Part shown: piece after piece, positions 49,351 to 61,652 of the stretch
Layout of the letters: each line of letters opens with the position of its first letter
Position numbering within the stretch: position 1 is the stretch's first letter
Origin: Ditylenchus dipsaci
Taxonomy: Eukaryota; Nematoda; Chromadorea; Rhabditida; Anguinidae
DNA length: 64,000 nucleotides
Direction: 5' to 3'
Assembly: GCA_004194705.1 (NCBI GenBank)
Contig: SADC01000917.1
Coordinates: forward strand, 124,001 to 188,000
Translations under genes and position numbers: made by a program
Notes under the pieces: model-generated
The model's database searches: none
Told to the model about the DNA's origin: nothing
Seen by the model: only the letters and a program-made list of their open reading frames with translations

Positions 49351-50224
49351 GAGATGCTTTTTGTAAATTCCTCTCTGGCGTAGCGTTCGGGAAAAGCTCA
49401 ATTACTAATGCCCGAAAATTGACAACACTGGTCAGAACCTAATGATATTGCTCTCAATTTTCAAACAATTTTTTACACTCAATTACATAAAAATGCTTCT
49501 ATTAGCCAAAATTCTTAAATTAAGCTGTAATAAGCTGACTAAAAACTAAGAGCACTAAGAAAAACTTTAACAGGCAAACATAAATGATTTTTTAGAATAA
49601 CATCATACACTAATCTAAGATAACAGAATACAGTAAGCCCCTATTTTTATTGAAGTAATCAAAATGGGGCATCTAAGAAGACATATAAGATAACGAAAGA
49701 CGACAAGCTGAATACAACTGAGTCTTTTCATTATTTTTGTATTAGCAAGTGAGCCGGTCAAATATATTTATGTTTTTTATTTTATATATATAAATGGCGG
49801 GGTTTTCGACCTTTTTTGTGGATGCTTCAGACCTTGCCTATGTAGGAAAAATCTCGCCCTTTTAAGCGAAAGCCAATAAAAAAGTCGAAAATTAGCAAAA
49901 ATACTTTTCATATGAGTCTCAGGCGACGCTAAATCTCAGGCGACGCCAAGAGAGGGTCAAATAAAATACGAAGCTGGGTGATTTTTACATCGTAACTCAT
50001 CGACTTGAAGAGCATCACAGATAAAGGCAGGAACCAGCAAAACTTTTTTAATCGCTCCGCTTTTCGCCCGTTTCGCATCAAATCTAACATTAACGACCTT
50101 ATACTGCTTTTACAAATCAGCCAAAAAATTTAAAATTATCGGTGGACTTTTGAAAAAAAAAATTCAGAAAGAAAATCGTTGCTGGCCCCCACCTTTATTT
50201 TTAGAATATGCCGCTTTAATTGAA

Positions 50225-50240
50225 TTATCTTATTTTTCAG
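50225..50240 (+). promoter_or_regulatory. 3' splice site upstream of H2B ATG
   Basis: ATCTTATTTTTCAG|ACTAATC lies 46 bases before the H2B start codon, consistent with trans-splicing or a 5'-UTR intron. A TATATATAAATGG sequence at about 49783-49796 could be a TATA box. Confidence 0.4.
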
Positions 50241-50286
50241 ACTAATCTTCTATTGCATTACCTTGCTTTTTTGCTAGTATCCTACA

Positions 50287-51822
50287 ATGGCACCACCAAA
50301 ACCAGTTGGAAAAGGAGCCAAGAAAGCAGTCAAGGTGCACAAAAAGGGAGGAGCCGCTAAAGATGGCAAGAAGCGCAGAAAGAGCCGCAAGGAGTCCTAC
50401 TCGGTAAGTATCGTAAATTTGCAATTTAAAGGGCGTGCTCGCCTACAATTAAAGTTTTAAAATTATGGGTACCAAGCGGGAAAGGTAACATTAACTTACT
50501 TTAGCATTGTAACTGTTATATTGCAATAGGTCCACATGTGGGCTTATTTTTAAAACTTACCAAAATCAGAAAAATTTCTTATTCTATCTCGATTTTTTAA
50601 TTGCTTAATCATATACCAAAAACTGGAATTAGTCGAGCTCATGGGAGCTAAGAAAACTCAGAAAGCATATTTGCAAAATAAAATTTTTTTCTGGTCTCAA
50701 AAGTCTGTGGTGTGAGTTTACCACAGTATGGGTCTAGTAAGGTTAAACGATATCTTCTAATTTTAAGAGAGGAAAATTGGCTCTATTCAACAAAAAGGGG
50801 GGGGAGGATTGCCTTGAAATTTCTTCGGCAAGACCTCTCACCTGTACGATTTTCTGATTAAGTAAATTTTTGTTAGGAAACTTTGCTCTACAAGTACAAT
50901 AGTTTTTTGAAGGACCATGGTTTTCGTGCGCAGTGGCATGTGCAAAATTTGAATTGGCGGGGGACACTTCTCTTTCGTCTCGAACTGTACTTTTTCGAAT
51001 CGTTCGAAATGACTCGAAAGAGTACAGTTCGAGACGAAAGAGAAGTGTCCCCACCAATTCAAATTTTGCGCATGCCACTGCACGCAAAAACCGTGGTACT
51101 TTAACTAAGATTTTCTTGGTTAAGTTTTACTATACGCCACTCAGTTGACTGTTTGATCGGCTTGAGTGGTATCCGGTTTCCTACCCAATTTATGTCTTTA
51201 TTTTTCGCATTTTTTGAAAATTTTTAGTTTTTGAGGAGGTTTTGGAAATTTCATTTACGATTCTTTCGACTGCTACTCAGGTAAGCTAAGTGAAATTTAC
51301 TGGAAGGGCTAGGGTGAAATTGACTGAATAGGGTAGGGTCTATGTTTGCCGTTTTTATATATGCGAGGTTATGAACAGCTAAACTGCGTGTTATAGCGAC
51401 GAACCAATATTATAGCGCCGAAGCAAATTCCAAATTCATAAAATGAAATATTTTAATATATATTTATTAATCCAAAAACTAACGTCTCATTGGAATGTAT
51501 TGTAGGTATACATCTACCGTGTTCTCAAGCAAGTTCACCCGGACACTGGCATTTCCTCCAAGGCCATGTCTATCATGAACTCGGTATTTAGCTGCCAACC
51601 TCCCATTTCAGCTATTTATTTATATATTTGCAGTTTGTGAGTGATGTGTTCGAGCGCATTGCTGCTGAGGCATCTCGATTGGCTGTCTACAACAAGCGAT
51701 CCACCATCTCCTCTCGCGAAATCCAGACCTCTGTCCGCCTGATCCTACCTGGAGAATTGGCCAAGCATGCTGTGTCCGAAGGTACCAAAGCTGTGACTAA
51801 GTACACCAGCAGCAAGCAGTAG
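50287..51822 (+). CDS. histone H2B (three exons)
   Basis: Core histone H2B. Exons 50287-50403 ([16 protein letters not shown], ending [10 protein letters not shown]), 51506-51583 ([23 protein letters not shown]) and 51634-51822 ([41 protein letters not shown]). The protein is 127 residues with all histone-fold helices intact and all junctions phase 0. The MAPPKP start and KYTSSK end are as in nematode H2B. A poly(A) signal AATAAA lies at 51951-51956; no histone stem-loop was recognised. Intron 1 (1.1 kb) contains a TTAA hairpin element. Confidence 0.96.
50911..51100. mobile_element. 190-bp TTAA hairpin element (copy 3) in H2B intron 1
   Basis: TTGA|AGGACCATGGTTTTCGTGCG..CGCAAAAACCGTGGTACT|TTAA. 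The arms pair almost perfectly, including CACTTCTCTTTCGTCTCGAA against TTCGAGACGAAAGAGAAGTG. Confidence 0.8.
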
Positions 51823-51950
51823 TCTATTTTTTATACTTTTTTCTTTTTTTATGAATCATTTCTGAATTGCCAAAATATCCATCCAATTTACCATTTTAAT
51901 CGCTTTTGTTGTAAACAATTGTTTGACTTCATCTACATTTTAATTCTATC

Positions 51951-51956
51951 AATAAA
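51951..51956 (+). terminator. poly(A) signal of H2B
   Basis: AATAAA 129 bases after the stop codon. Confidence 0.6.
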
Positions 51957-51959
51957 ATT

Positions 51960-53069
51960 TAATATAAAAGTAATGTTTAGAACACAGTACATATGCTCCC
52001 AGACCTTCCATTTGAATTATTCTATTATAAAACCTCAGCGAACAACAACAAAAGTATGCGAAATCGCCTACACACATCAGTAAATGTTCGCTTGAACTTC
52101 AAACGAAGCTCTTAAAATAAGTCAAATGAACCACCGTAAATTATCTCTGCAGCATCCTCTCAATCCCCATTTTCCGAAACTAATGAGAATTTTGGCGTAG
52201 ATGCGTTAGACCCCTTTTTCCACTTTTTGGCGTTCTACCGTATGTTCTGTTTTAGCCACTTTGACCTTATTCTTTTAACTTAGTCTTAGGCTCAGGGTAG
52301 GTCAGCGCACATTAGCCGGGACTGATAAATGTCTTACGCACTACAAAATGGCTTGAAAAATAAGGCCTAAGTGGCTAAAACAGAACAAAGGGCAGATCGC
52401 CAAAAAGTGGAACAGAAGGGCTAAAGGCTAAGACCCAGAATTTTGTATAAATTTTGCCAGAGGTTCTATTAAAATTCCGAAGAATCATCACTGACGTGTA
52501 AAAGTGATTTTTCGAGACTCTATAAATTTACAAAAAAATATAGGTGTCCCACATACATTCTTTTGACTGGGCAAATCTATTTGTATCCGTAAAAATACCT
52601 TTTCCTGTCTAAAAGTACTTTTTTTTGCCATAAGAAAACTTTTCTCTGCCGCTAAAATACTTTTATTGCCAATACGCATATTTTTTTTCACCGTGAAAAG
52701 TTGGTTCACAGCAAGAAGAAAATTCGTGGCAAAAAAGTTCTTTACTACAAAAAAGGTATTTCTGCGGCAGAAAATTTTTTAAAAAAAGCTTTGCTTCATT
52801 TTACTTGAATAATTTTCAAATTTTTATATTTTAAGTATTATTTTTTGCTTGTGTTATTGGTGCTGTTTTCCTTTTTATTTTTATTTGACCTTTGGATGGT
52901 TTTTTTATCAGTTTAGTTGATGGAACATCTTAATTTGTTGGTTTCAGTGAAATATGGGAGTAATTGAATAGATCGATTATTACTTTCTTCTTTATCCTTC
53001 ATTACAAAAAATTGTACTTGTGTAAAACCGAGTAGCGCCCAATTTTCTTTCAATTATTATCTTTTAAGG
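51960..53069. other. intergenic between H2B and the P450
   Basis: No exon seen. GCCACTTTGACC.. / ..GGCCTAAGTGGCTAAAACAG inverted repeats at about 52250-52390 and AAAAGTACTTTTTT-type runs at 52560-52780 fit further short elements. Confidence 0.35.
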
Positions 53070-56000
53070 ATGACGGATCTTGGGATCGGTGATAAACTGT
53101 TTATTTATGTGCTCATTTCTACGCTTTGTTTTATATCGTTACCGTTGAAAATATTTGTTATTTGGTTGATCATTACAGCTACCGCTGGTCTGTGGTAATC
53201 ATTTTTAATAATTATAAAAAAATTAACTTGTTAAATTTGAGGATTTTGCATCATGAACAGAGCTATTTTGCAAAGCTGGGCATTTATTCACCAAAGCCTA
53301 ATATCTTTTTTGGAAACACCTTGCAAATATCTGCAGACATGAAGGGCTATGATCAGATCAATTTTGAGAAAGCAGCTTCTTCCCAGTTTGGGTATGTATT
53401 TTTAAGGCTGATGAAGGCACAGCCCAATGCCAACTTAATCACGATTATTTTTCATTATTCCAAATTTCCTGATGGCTCTATCACAATTGAAGGTGTAAAT
53501 GTAAATGTAAGTGTAAATGTTTTTGGTATTGTGAAGACACCTTATATTTACACTTACCCCTTCACAATACAAATGTAAATGTAAATGCAAATATTTTACT
53601 TATTAATTTTTATTGCTAAAATCCTGCTTATTTATCAACAAATATATATTTTTTGAATTTTAACTGCTAGTAGTGGAAAGTTTTCAATTAATGATATTCT
53701 TAATCAAACTTCAATCAAATCATATTTTCTTGGAAATCCACACTACCGGCACCATTAAAAAATTCAACAAGCTTCTTGCGGATTTCCTTTGCACTACGGC
53801 TCCCTTGTTCTCTATTTTCAGTCACTGTTATACCAGGCCAAGCTCTGAAGGCTGCCACTACTCTGTCAAGCACAATTTCCTCCTCCATATTCTCTCTTAA
53901 AAAGTTGTGCAAAACACAGATTGCCCACACAATATCATCGGCTGTTTCATGGGAGCACTCGATAGGCTTTAGTAGAATTCGCCACTTCATTGCCATGATG
54001 CCGAAAGTGTTTTCAATGCGGTTTCGGGCTCGACTGATGCGGTAGTTGAAGATTTTTTCATCGTGTTCCATGTGAGCTTGCCCAAAAGGTTTCATCATAT
54101 AGTTGGACAGAGGAATGCTTAATTAAAAATCCATATTTGTTTTTAAAAATCCATATTTGTTAAAAAAAAACACATATTTAGCAATAAAAACGAAAATAAG
54201 TGAAAACTTTGCATTTACACTTACATTGGTATTGTGAAACCGTAAGTGTAAATGTAAGTGTAAGTGTAAATGTTTTTGGTATTGTGAAGACACCTTACAT
54301 TTACACTTACATTTACACTTACACTTACATTTACACCTTCAATTGTGATAGAGCCATGAAAGAATTGTTCGAGGGTGGTCCCAGCACTAAAATAATATAG
54401 TTTTGACTGGAAAACTTAAAAAACAAAGAAATAATTCTAATTTTTTAGCTCCTATCAATATGACAAAAGAGAATTTACCACTATGGATTTGAATTTTATC
54501 CGCGCTGTGTGTGTCAAGCAATTTTCAAACTTTACAGACAGAATTGTAATGTCATAAAGTTGAACTAACAACTTCACAGCTTTTAATTTAGTTTATCCAT
54601 AAATTAGAAACCATAACAACAAAGGACAATTTTATTCGACATATCCTAAGCAATTTACAAGGAGAAGAGTGGAAGTATATCAGAAATATTGTCATTCCAG
54701 CTTTCAACACTGCCAAATTACGAAAGGTGTGCCCTAATACCTAGCCTTTATGAAATATATTGCTTTGTAAATTTCTAGGTGATCCCAACTTTGAATGAAA
54801 GTGTACAAAAGAGTTTCTCTATTTTGGATGACCATGCTTTGAGCGGCAAGAAACTGGACATTGAAAAGTAAATAAATATCTATGGTAAAAACCAGATCAC
54901 TGACATCAAAATTGAACTTGCAGCTTAATTGGCAAAATTGGCATGGATGTGATTGGACAAGCAGGCTTTTCTGCAGATGTCGGGGCTTTTGAAGATTCAG
55001 AATCTCCATTCATCGAAAATTCAAAACACATATTTGAAGATGTTCTTACAGATTGGAAAGCGTTTGCCCTCTGTAATTTTTTTATTTTTTTTTCGATTTA
55101 ACCTCAGTGACTTCCTAGTAGGACTGCTACTGGAAATAAAAAAAATTATATTTAATTCTAAATTCCTATCTGGCGGTTATTAATTTTGAGGTATTAATTT
55201 TCTGATTTTTTGCGACTTTTGCATAGTACTCCAAAACCCTTTTTTATAATGCTTGAAAGCACTGTCTGGTACATTTTTTCTTGCTAAGTCAAATAGTGTA
55301 CATATTCAAACGAACAGCATTACCAGGCGTCAACAAAAGTGTCAACGAAACTTAAAAAATGACGAAATACAGTTAATTTGAAATGGAGTCTATAACAGCA
55401 AAAGAGCAATGTGCGCTGGATAAAATAGCATATTTTTGCCAAAATACCCTAAAATACTCTTGCATGTATTTTACTTATTTGAGATACCAGCCCTGGTATG
55501 AAGACAATTTTTTACACAGCATAATTTTTGTGATTTGCAGCCTGTTTTCCGTATTTCAATTCAATTTTTGGAAAATGGCTTAGAATTGACTTCATGCATA
55601 ACTCATCAACCGAATTTTTTGTAATTTTTTGAACGAGCTCTATGAAAAACGAAAAGCAGAAACTGCACCAGAAAGGGTAAGTTTTTCATATATATGTATG
55701 TAAAGCAATCGAGAGACAAATTAAGGAAATGCACAATGACACATTCCAGTTTTTAATGAACACAGTAGAGGTACAAGAAGAATCTACAAAAGGCGAAACC
55801 AAACTGCCTAAGAAGACTATGTCAAAGCTTAAGGTCCTATCGCAAGCGTATTTAATTTTCCTGGCCGGGTAATGTTTTCGAAATTTGACGCTAGTATAGA
55901 ATACCCCCCCCCTCCGAAAATCTGACCTTCCCAAAATCGATGTAACTACCCTTTAATAGAATAAAGTTTAGGCTCAGCCCTTAGTCTCAGAGTAGGCCAG

Positions 56001-58249
56001 CGTACGGAAGTTGTGACTAATAAAGAGTTTACGCATATTTTCCGGGGCCTGGGACATAAATTTGGGTACTCTTTAACTAAGTTCGGGGGTTGGGGGTGGG
56101 AGATGAGGTGTATTCACTACTGGGATTCAAAATTCGACCCTAGTATAGAATACCCCCCTGAAAATTTTTCCTTTTCAAACTTAAGTAAAGAGCACCCAAA
56201 TTTATGTCCCAGACCCAGAAAAAAGTGCGTAAAACATTTATTAGTCAAAACTTCCATACGCTGGCCTACCCCCGAGCCTAAGGGCTAAGCCTAAACTTGT
56301 TGTTCCAAAGGGTAGTTACAGCGATTTTGGGAGGATCAGATTTTAGGGGGGGGGTATTCTAAACTAGCGCCCAAAATTCTTGTAACTTTATAATTTTTTT
56401 GAAAATCGCGTGAAAAATCTTAAGAAAACTTATCAAAAATAAAGAAAAAAGATTGCATTTAAAGTTTGTTCTGTTTTGATTTTCACTTATTAAAAAAATC
56501 AAAATTCAAAGCATTCATCTAAAAAGTTATGGCCATATTAAATTTGAATCAAACAAACTTGTGACACACCTATTAGCGTTTATAAAAGTGGCTTTTTCAA
56601 GGCATTGAGTTGGCTAAGCCCACAAAATTCGTAACTCTTTATTAGTTTATTTTTAATTTTACGATTTAGGTACGATACTACTAATGCAGTAATACTTTTT
56701 GCCTTGTACATGTTAGCTTTGCATCCCGAGATCCAGCAAAAATTAAAAGATGAAATTGATGACGTTGTGGGAGACGATGTAAATTTCGAAACAGCAAAAA
56801 AATCCTAAAACTACTTATTTAGGAAGATATTACCTACGACCACATGCACAGACTAACTTATCTGAATCAAATAATTCAAGAAACATCCAGGATGTATCCA
56901 ATAGTACCAAGGTAATTTATTGACTGACACGAGATTTCGAAGACAAAATTAAAATTTAAATTTTTATAATTATCTTGCGCTCATAAAATATTTAGGTATA
57001 CCGTATTTTTTCTTGCGACATTTGGCAAAACGAGATTTGGCTAGCTTATCAGCAGGAGTACTGGGTGGCCCGAAGAACAATTCGATAAGTATTTTGAAAA
57101 GTTTGTGGGTAATTTGTGGGTAAAATTTGCAGGTAGCTCATTGCCTCATCGATTTCCCCACGAAAATCGGTGACAATAGTTAAGTTACTGGCAGCTGTTC
57201 GATACGAAACACTAGGGTTGTCAAATATTCGTAAATTTTGAATTTATTCGATGTTCGATTTATATTTATTTGCTATTTTTCGGAAAAAGTACTAGATTTA
57301 TGTATAATTTTTCGAACATTCCCTATTCGAAACTTTCGAGAATTGATTCGAGTCGATACCTGATATTCGAAAAAAGTGAAATTCCCGAATAATATTCGAA
57401 GTCGGATATTAGAGTCGACGACCCTGCCAAACACAAAAGATGTGCATGAAAAAAGTGGGAATAAGTTGCGTATGAAAAAATTTCATAATCAAAAATTTTC
57501 AAAATGTTCCGTATTTTTTGGGTTGCCCTTTTCACTGAAAGAGTACACTCGAAAATTTTTCAGCAAAGCGATTGCCAAAACTTGTTTTTTTCAAATTTCA
57601 GTTTACCAAATCTCATTTTTGTCTGATCTCTCCTAGCTGAAAAAAGTAGACTCTTCTATTTTTCGTCTCGGGGTTCTTAAGACAACGAGAAATCACAGAG
57701 CGTTCATTCTTATAATATTTATGTTTTTACACTACTCGAAAAATTGATAGTTTTTATCCATAACCTTTGATTTTTTAAGACTAAACCGAGTTTGCACAGA
57801 AGATGTGACCATTCAAGGAATCCACTTTAGAAAAGGAGACTTTTTTAATATTCCAATTTTTGCAATCCATCGAAATCCTGATTTCTACACTGACCCTGAA
57901 ATATTTGAGCCTGAAAGGTGGCGAATATTTTTCTTTTCTTGATGTTTTTAAGAATGTTTTTTCTAGGTTTTCGCCTGAGAACAAAGCTAGTCGTGATCCG
58001 TTAACATTTCTGGCCTTTGGATGTGGACCTAGAGGTTGCATTGGAATGCGTTTTGCTGAGATGCAAATGCGAGTAGTGATCGCTTCCATAATCAAAAGTT
58101 ATCGCTTAGAAAGGGCTGAAAACTCTATGGTAACAAGTTTTTGGTGATTTTCATAATTTAGACGTTTGCAGGAGATGCCTTTAAAATTAGCCTGTGTGGA
58201 CTTTGTCAAGCCTACTGAAACTGTTTATATAAGTGTGCAGAAAAGATAG
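53070..58249 (+). CDS. cytochrome P450, CYP3-clan-like (13 exons)
   Basis: Microsomal haem monooxygenase. Exons 53070-53194, 53242-53391, 54449-54545, 54592-54726, 54779-54867, 54924-55072, 55541-55676, 55706-55868, 56670-56778, 56823-56911, 57780-57917, 57967-58129, 58172-58249. An N-terminal membrane helix (LFIYVLISTLCFISLPL..) is followed by KLGIYSPKPNIFFGN, helix C GEEWKYIRNIVIPAF, helix I AGYDTT, ExxR in IIQETSRMYP, PEIFEPERF and the haem loop FGCGPRGCIGMRFAEMQ with the Cys ligand. Length is about 490-500 residues, complete. All splice phases agree except around exon 7, where one T is missing in a T run near 55627 and the next junction is one base short. Introns 2, 8 and 11 carry elements. 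The acceptor TTTTAAG| lies one base before the ATG. Endogenous substrate or xenobiotic role is unknown. Confidence 0.92.
53473..54356. mobile_element. PIF/Harbinger element in P450 intron 2, duplication TGA
   Basis: TGA|TGGCTCTATCACAATTGAAG..CTTCAATTGTGATAGAGCCA|TGA, 884 bp. Arms continue as GTGTAAATGTAAATGTAAG repeats and GGTATTGTGAAGACACC. Harbinger elements make 3-bp duplications. It contains a transposase fragment. Confidence 0.75.
53715..54113 (-). pseudogene. Harbinger transposase (HARBI1-like nuclease) C-terminal fragment
   Basis: About 130 residues against roughly 350 for the family. Visible are IPLSNYMMKPFG, the final catalytic-region helix YRISRARNRIENTFGIMAMK (with the Glu), WRILLKPIE and VWAICVLHNFL, all typical of HARBI1. 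The frame is preceded by a stop, so the two catalytic Asp regions are missing. Not functional on its own. Confidence 0.75.
55885..56377. mobile_element. G-tract element in P450 intron 8
   Basis: The left GACGCTAGTATAGAATACCC and right GGGTATTCTAAACTAGCGCC are inverted, with GTAGGCCAGCGTACGGAAGT inside and a second inverted unit. Fourth copy of the family at 2666, 6069 and 8399. Confidence 0.65.
57213..57426. mobile_element. hAT-like MITE in P450 intron 11, duplication CGAAACAC/CCAAACAC
   Basis: 8-bp flanks at 57205-57212 and 57427-57434 differ by one base. Ends TAGGGTTGTC..GACGACCCTG, with AATATTCGAA-type palindromes inside. Confidence 0.65.
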
Positions 58250-58374
58250 CATAGAAGCAATTTAAAAAATATTATTTTCACGAAAATTACTATATTTGTA
58301 CTCACGCACGCAGTTATAAGTGAAAATATGTCTTAAATTTTATATACATACTTTTACATACTTTTATATACAGG

Positions 58375-59095
58375 GTGTCCCAAAATAACCTGCAATTTTT
58401 CAAAATTAACACTGTTTTGTTTAAAACTTTCGAATGTATATATATTTCAAATTATTCAGCAGTGTTCGATATCTATTTTGCAAGCCGAGATGAAGGGCTA
58501 CGCGCTAGTGCAAAAATATTTCGAAAATCATAACAAAAACTCGAACAAATACCGTATTCTCTCTAATAGAACCACACTCTCTATTTGAACCACACTTTCT
58601 AATAGAACCACACCCCCAAGGGGGTTGAAAAATAGAACCACATGTAGTTCTATTAGAGAGAATACGGTATGTCATGATTTGCTGTTCAAATTCAGACTTT
58701 TTGAAAAGTTTGGTTTAGGCAGTTACAGCCATTGAAATTTCACTTGTCGCATTTATTTATTGCTTTATTTCATCATGCCTCTCTTATTTTTTATTGAATT
58801 CGGTGTAACAAGAATGGAGGGTTGCAGTCTTAGGTCATAAGGTCAGCTTCAAGGCAAGCAACATATGGAAGCAACCACTTAGTGAGTTAGTCCTGTGCAG
58901 CAAGCCGCGTTAATCTCATGCTACGAGAGCTAAACCTAAGACTACGGCAGAAGGAGAGGACTCGGTACCGGCCTCACAACCGTTATTTCAACATCCTTAG
59001 TTACACCAAAAAAATTATTTTAGCCGGTGCGCGGGAGCCCTTGACAAATTTTTTAAAATTTTGCAGGTTTTTTTGGACCACCTTGTACTACAATT
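58375..59095. mobile_element. mariner-type element with nested pieces
   Basis: CAGGGTGTCCCAAAATAACC at the left and TTTTTTGGACCACCTTGTAC at the right. It contains the 118-bp ACCGTATTCTCTCTAATAGA hairpin (58551-58668) and the dispersed repeat shared with 39940-40320 (CAGTCTTAGGTCATAAGGTC). Confidence 0.5.
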
Positions 59096-59099
59096 ATAA

Positions 59100-59590
59100 T
59101 TTTAACAATAAATGTGTAATCATTGATAATCAATAGATGAATATTTTTTTTGCCCGCTTCTGGCTTTTTTCTGCCCGTTTTTGCTTCTTTCTGCCCGCTT
59201 TTTTGAAAATGATCAAAAATAACCCCAATTTGTGATAAAAAAAAATGCTATTCTTAGCCGCACTAGTGTACAAAATTTACTAAGGAATCCGAATTTCTTT
59301 ACAGAATTTCTAAAAAGCTCTTCTTTTTTTTCTTAGCTGTCCAGTCTCGGCCACTTTGCAGGATTTAGGCGAAAAAATCTCTTGCATGCAATAAATGGTC
59401 GCATCTTAGCAGCCAAGAGCTTTTTGGAAATTCTGTAAACAAATTCGGATTCCTTAGGAAATTTTCTATACTGGTGCAGCTCACAATGAAAAAATATCAC
59501 AAATTGGAATTATTTTGATCATTTTCAGAAAAGCGGGCAGAAAGAAGCAAAAACGGGCAGAAAAAGCCAGAAGCGGGCACTTTAAATACT
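59100..59590. repeat. inverted repeat TTTTTGCCCGCTTCTGGC arms
   Basis: TGCCCGCTTCTGGCTTTTTTC (59151) and its inverse GAAAAAGCCAGAAGCGGGCA (59559) bound a 430-bp palindrome; inner arms AGAATTTCTAAAAAGCTCTT and AGAGCTTTTTGGAAATTCTG. Confidence 0.6.
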
Positions 59591-59985
59591 TGACCGATAA
59601 TCAATCAAAATCGCATTTACTTTGCAACAAACACAGCTGGCCGGAGGCCAGCAAAAAGCTCACAGTCGCACGGCCGGCAAAAAGCGCTGAGGCGCGGACG
59701 AAACGCAGTCCAATTTCAGCTTATAGCGGTCACTATGTTTGGTACACACAGCCTTTCCCGTGTTAACGCCTATTTCGAAGCTAATTTTTCCCTTTCTACC
59801 TCTGCGTTATGGCTTTCACGTGTGTCCTTTGGCAAATTTTTGAAGCGTATTTTATTTTTTACAACACGACAAATAAAAAAACGGATTGAAAAAACCTTCA
59901 TTCTTTTGCAGTGCATGTATTAAGGTCAATATGAGCAAATATTCGGGGGAATCCGTTCGATTTAAGCGCTGTCCAAGATTAGCCC

Positions 59986-61327
59986 TATCCCTAAATGGGT
60001 ACCAATTTTCGAGATTGGTTCCGCCTGTTGTTTTATGATATTTTTAGGCTCATGCAAGCACAAGTAGGCCAGTGTATATTATGATAGTCTCAAACATATT
60101 TCTAATAGTTCAAAAAAGTAACAAAAAATGTTTGAATCCGTTCTAAAATACGTTGGCCTACCTTTGCCTCAGCCTGAAAAAACAGCTGCGAAGCTAAGTC
60201 AAATACTGGTTAGAACCCCAATAGCATTTTTTGTTGAGCATCGTGAATTTATAACAAATTCATTATTATTGCAAAAAGGCAACAAATATTTTTTGCAAAA
60301 ATAAGCGACTTAAAAAAAATACGGGCCCATATGACATACCGGTCCATTTTTTGCAATGGTCTCCCTTATTCTTTCTTCGCGATTTTTAGGGCTGAGTTCA
60401 GCAAAGGGTAAACCAGCGTATGTTAACAGGGACTCAAACATGAATCTAAAATACGTTTGAATCCGTTCTAGCAAATGCTGGGCAACTCTTACTTAAACCA
60501 AAACCTAGGCCTGAAAAATTACAAAAAAAAAACAAGGGGGACCAAGATAAAAAAAATCGGTACCCATTGAGGGATAGGGCCCCAAGGTTCTATGGATCAC
60601 GGACCGGTACGCAAGCTTGACCTACGAACAGAATACCTAACGCAATTAAACGAACATACAAATAATACCTTTCCTTGAAAAAATTGCAGCAACCATCGAA
60701 AAAATTTCCGATTGCCGGAAAGAATGAGAGCCACATTTTCATTACTATTTGGAATTATAGAAGAAGAAAGCGTCTTTTTTAAGCGAATATTGCCATAGAT
60801 GCACCTACGCAATGGGCAGGGCCGCAACTTTTGCTTTCTCATGAGGGAAGGTGTTGTTTTTTCCAACTCTTTTGGGGCTACCCTAAAGGGAGTGGTGATG
60901 TAATTACTTCAATAACCCCCTCTTTTAATTGCGGGCCTGCGAATAGGATAGAATTAGGTTAGCCAAGGATCAAACAATACACACTCAGGTTAATAATACA
61001 AAGATCGCCCAGATCATCTGAAGTTAGGACATGTGCAAGGTTCGCAATAAATATTCTCTAACAAAGTTGGGCCCTATCCCTCAATGGGGCGGAGGGGGGC
61101 TTTTTTTGCCTTGGTCCCCCCTGTTATTTTTTTGTGATTTTTCAGGCTTTAAGCTTAGGCAAGGGTTGATCAACGTATGTTAGGACGGAGTCAAACGTAT
61201 TTTTGACTCATCTTTAAGTTCGTCCTAACATACACTGGCCTACTTTCACCTAAGCTTTAGCCTAAAAACTCACAAAAACAACAACAGGGGGGACCAAGGC
61301 AACCCCCCCCCATTGAGGGATAGATCA
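59986..61327. repeat. two CCCTATCCCTCAATGGG-ended elements
   Basis: First unit about 59986-60587: GCCCTATCCCTAAATGGGTA mirrored by TACCCATTGAGGGATAGGGC. Second about 61066-61327: CCCTATCCCTCAATGGGG mirrored by CCCATTGAGGGATAG. Both contain AACATACGCTGGCCTAC-like cores and CCCCCCTGTTGTTTTT. No gene seen from 59600 to 61650. Confidence 0.55.
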
Positions 61328-61652
61328 CAAAATTGTAAGGGAGGTCTTACGCCTGAGGGTGATCCCCAGGGGATGTGCTGTACTACCAAGTTACACGCAC
61401 GTGTCCTAGCTTGCCAGAAAATGGGTTTTATATATCGATCGAATGTTACAATTTCGTATATATGACATGTAGAGCATTGACTGTATAAACAAGGAATGTT
61501 ATAAGAGTTTATAGTTTTATATTGTTCATTTGTGTAGTAAAAATCTGAAATGGTGGATTTTTGTCTCCCTTTTCTTTTAGCTAGGTATCTTTAAGCTGCG
61601 TTAGCACAAACTGAGAAACATCAGCTAAAAACATATATTTTTGATCTCCAGT

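Noticed and set aside
53126..53578. Continuous 150-codon frame across P450 exons 1-2 and intron 2
   Set aside because: It reads through two clear introns and into Harbinger repeats. The spliced model keeps phase and P450 motifs.
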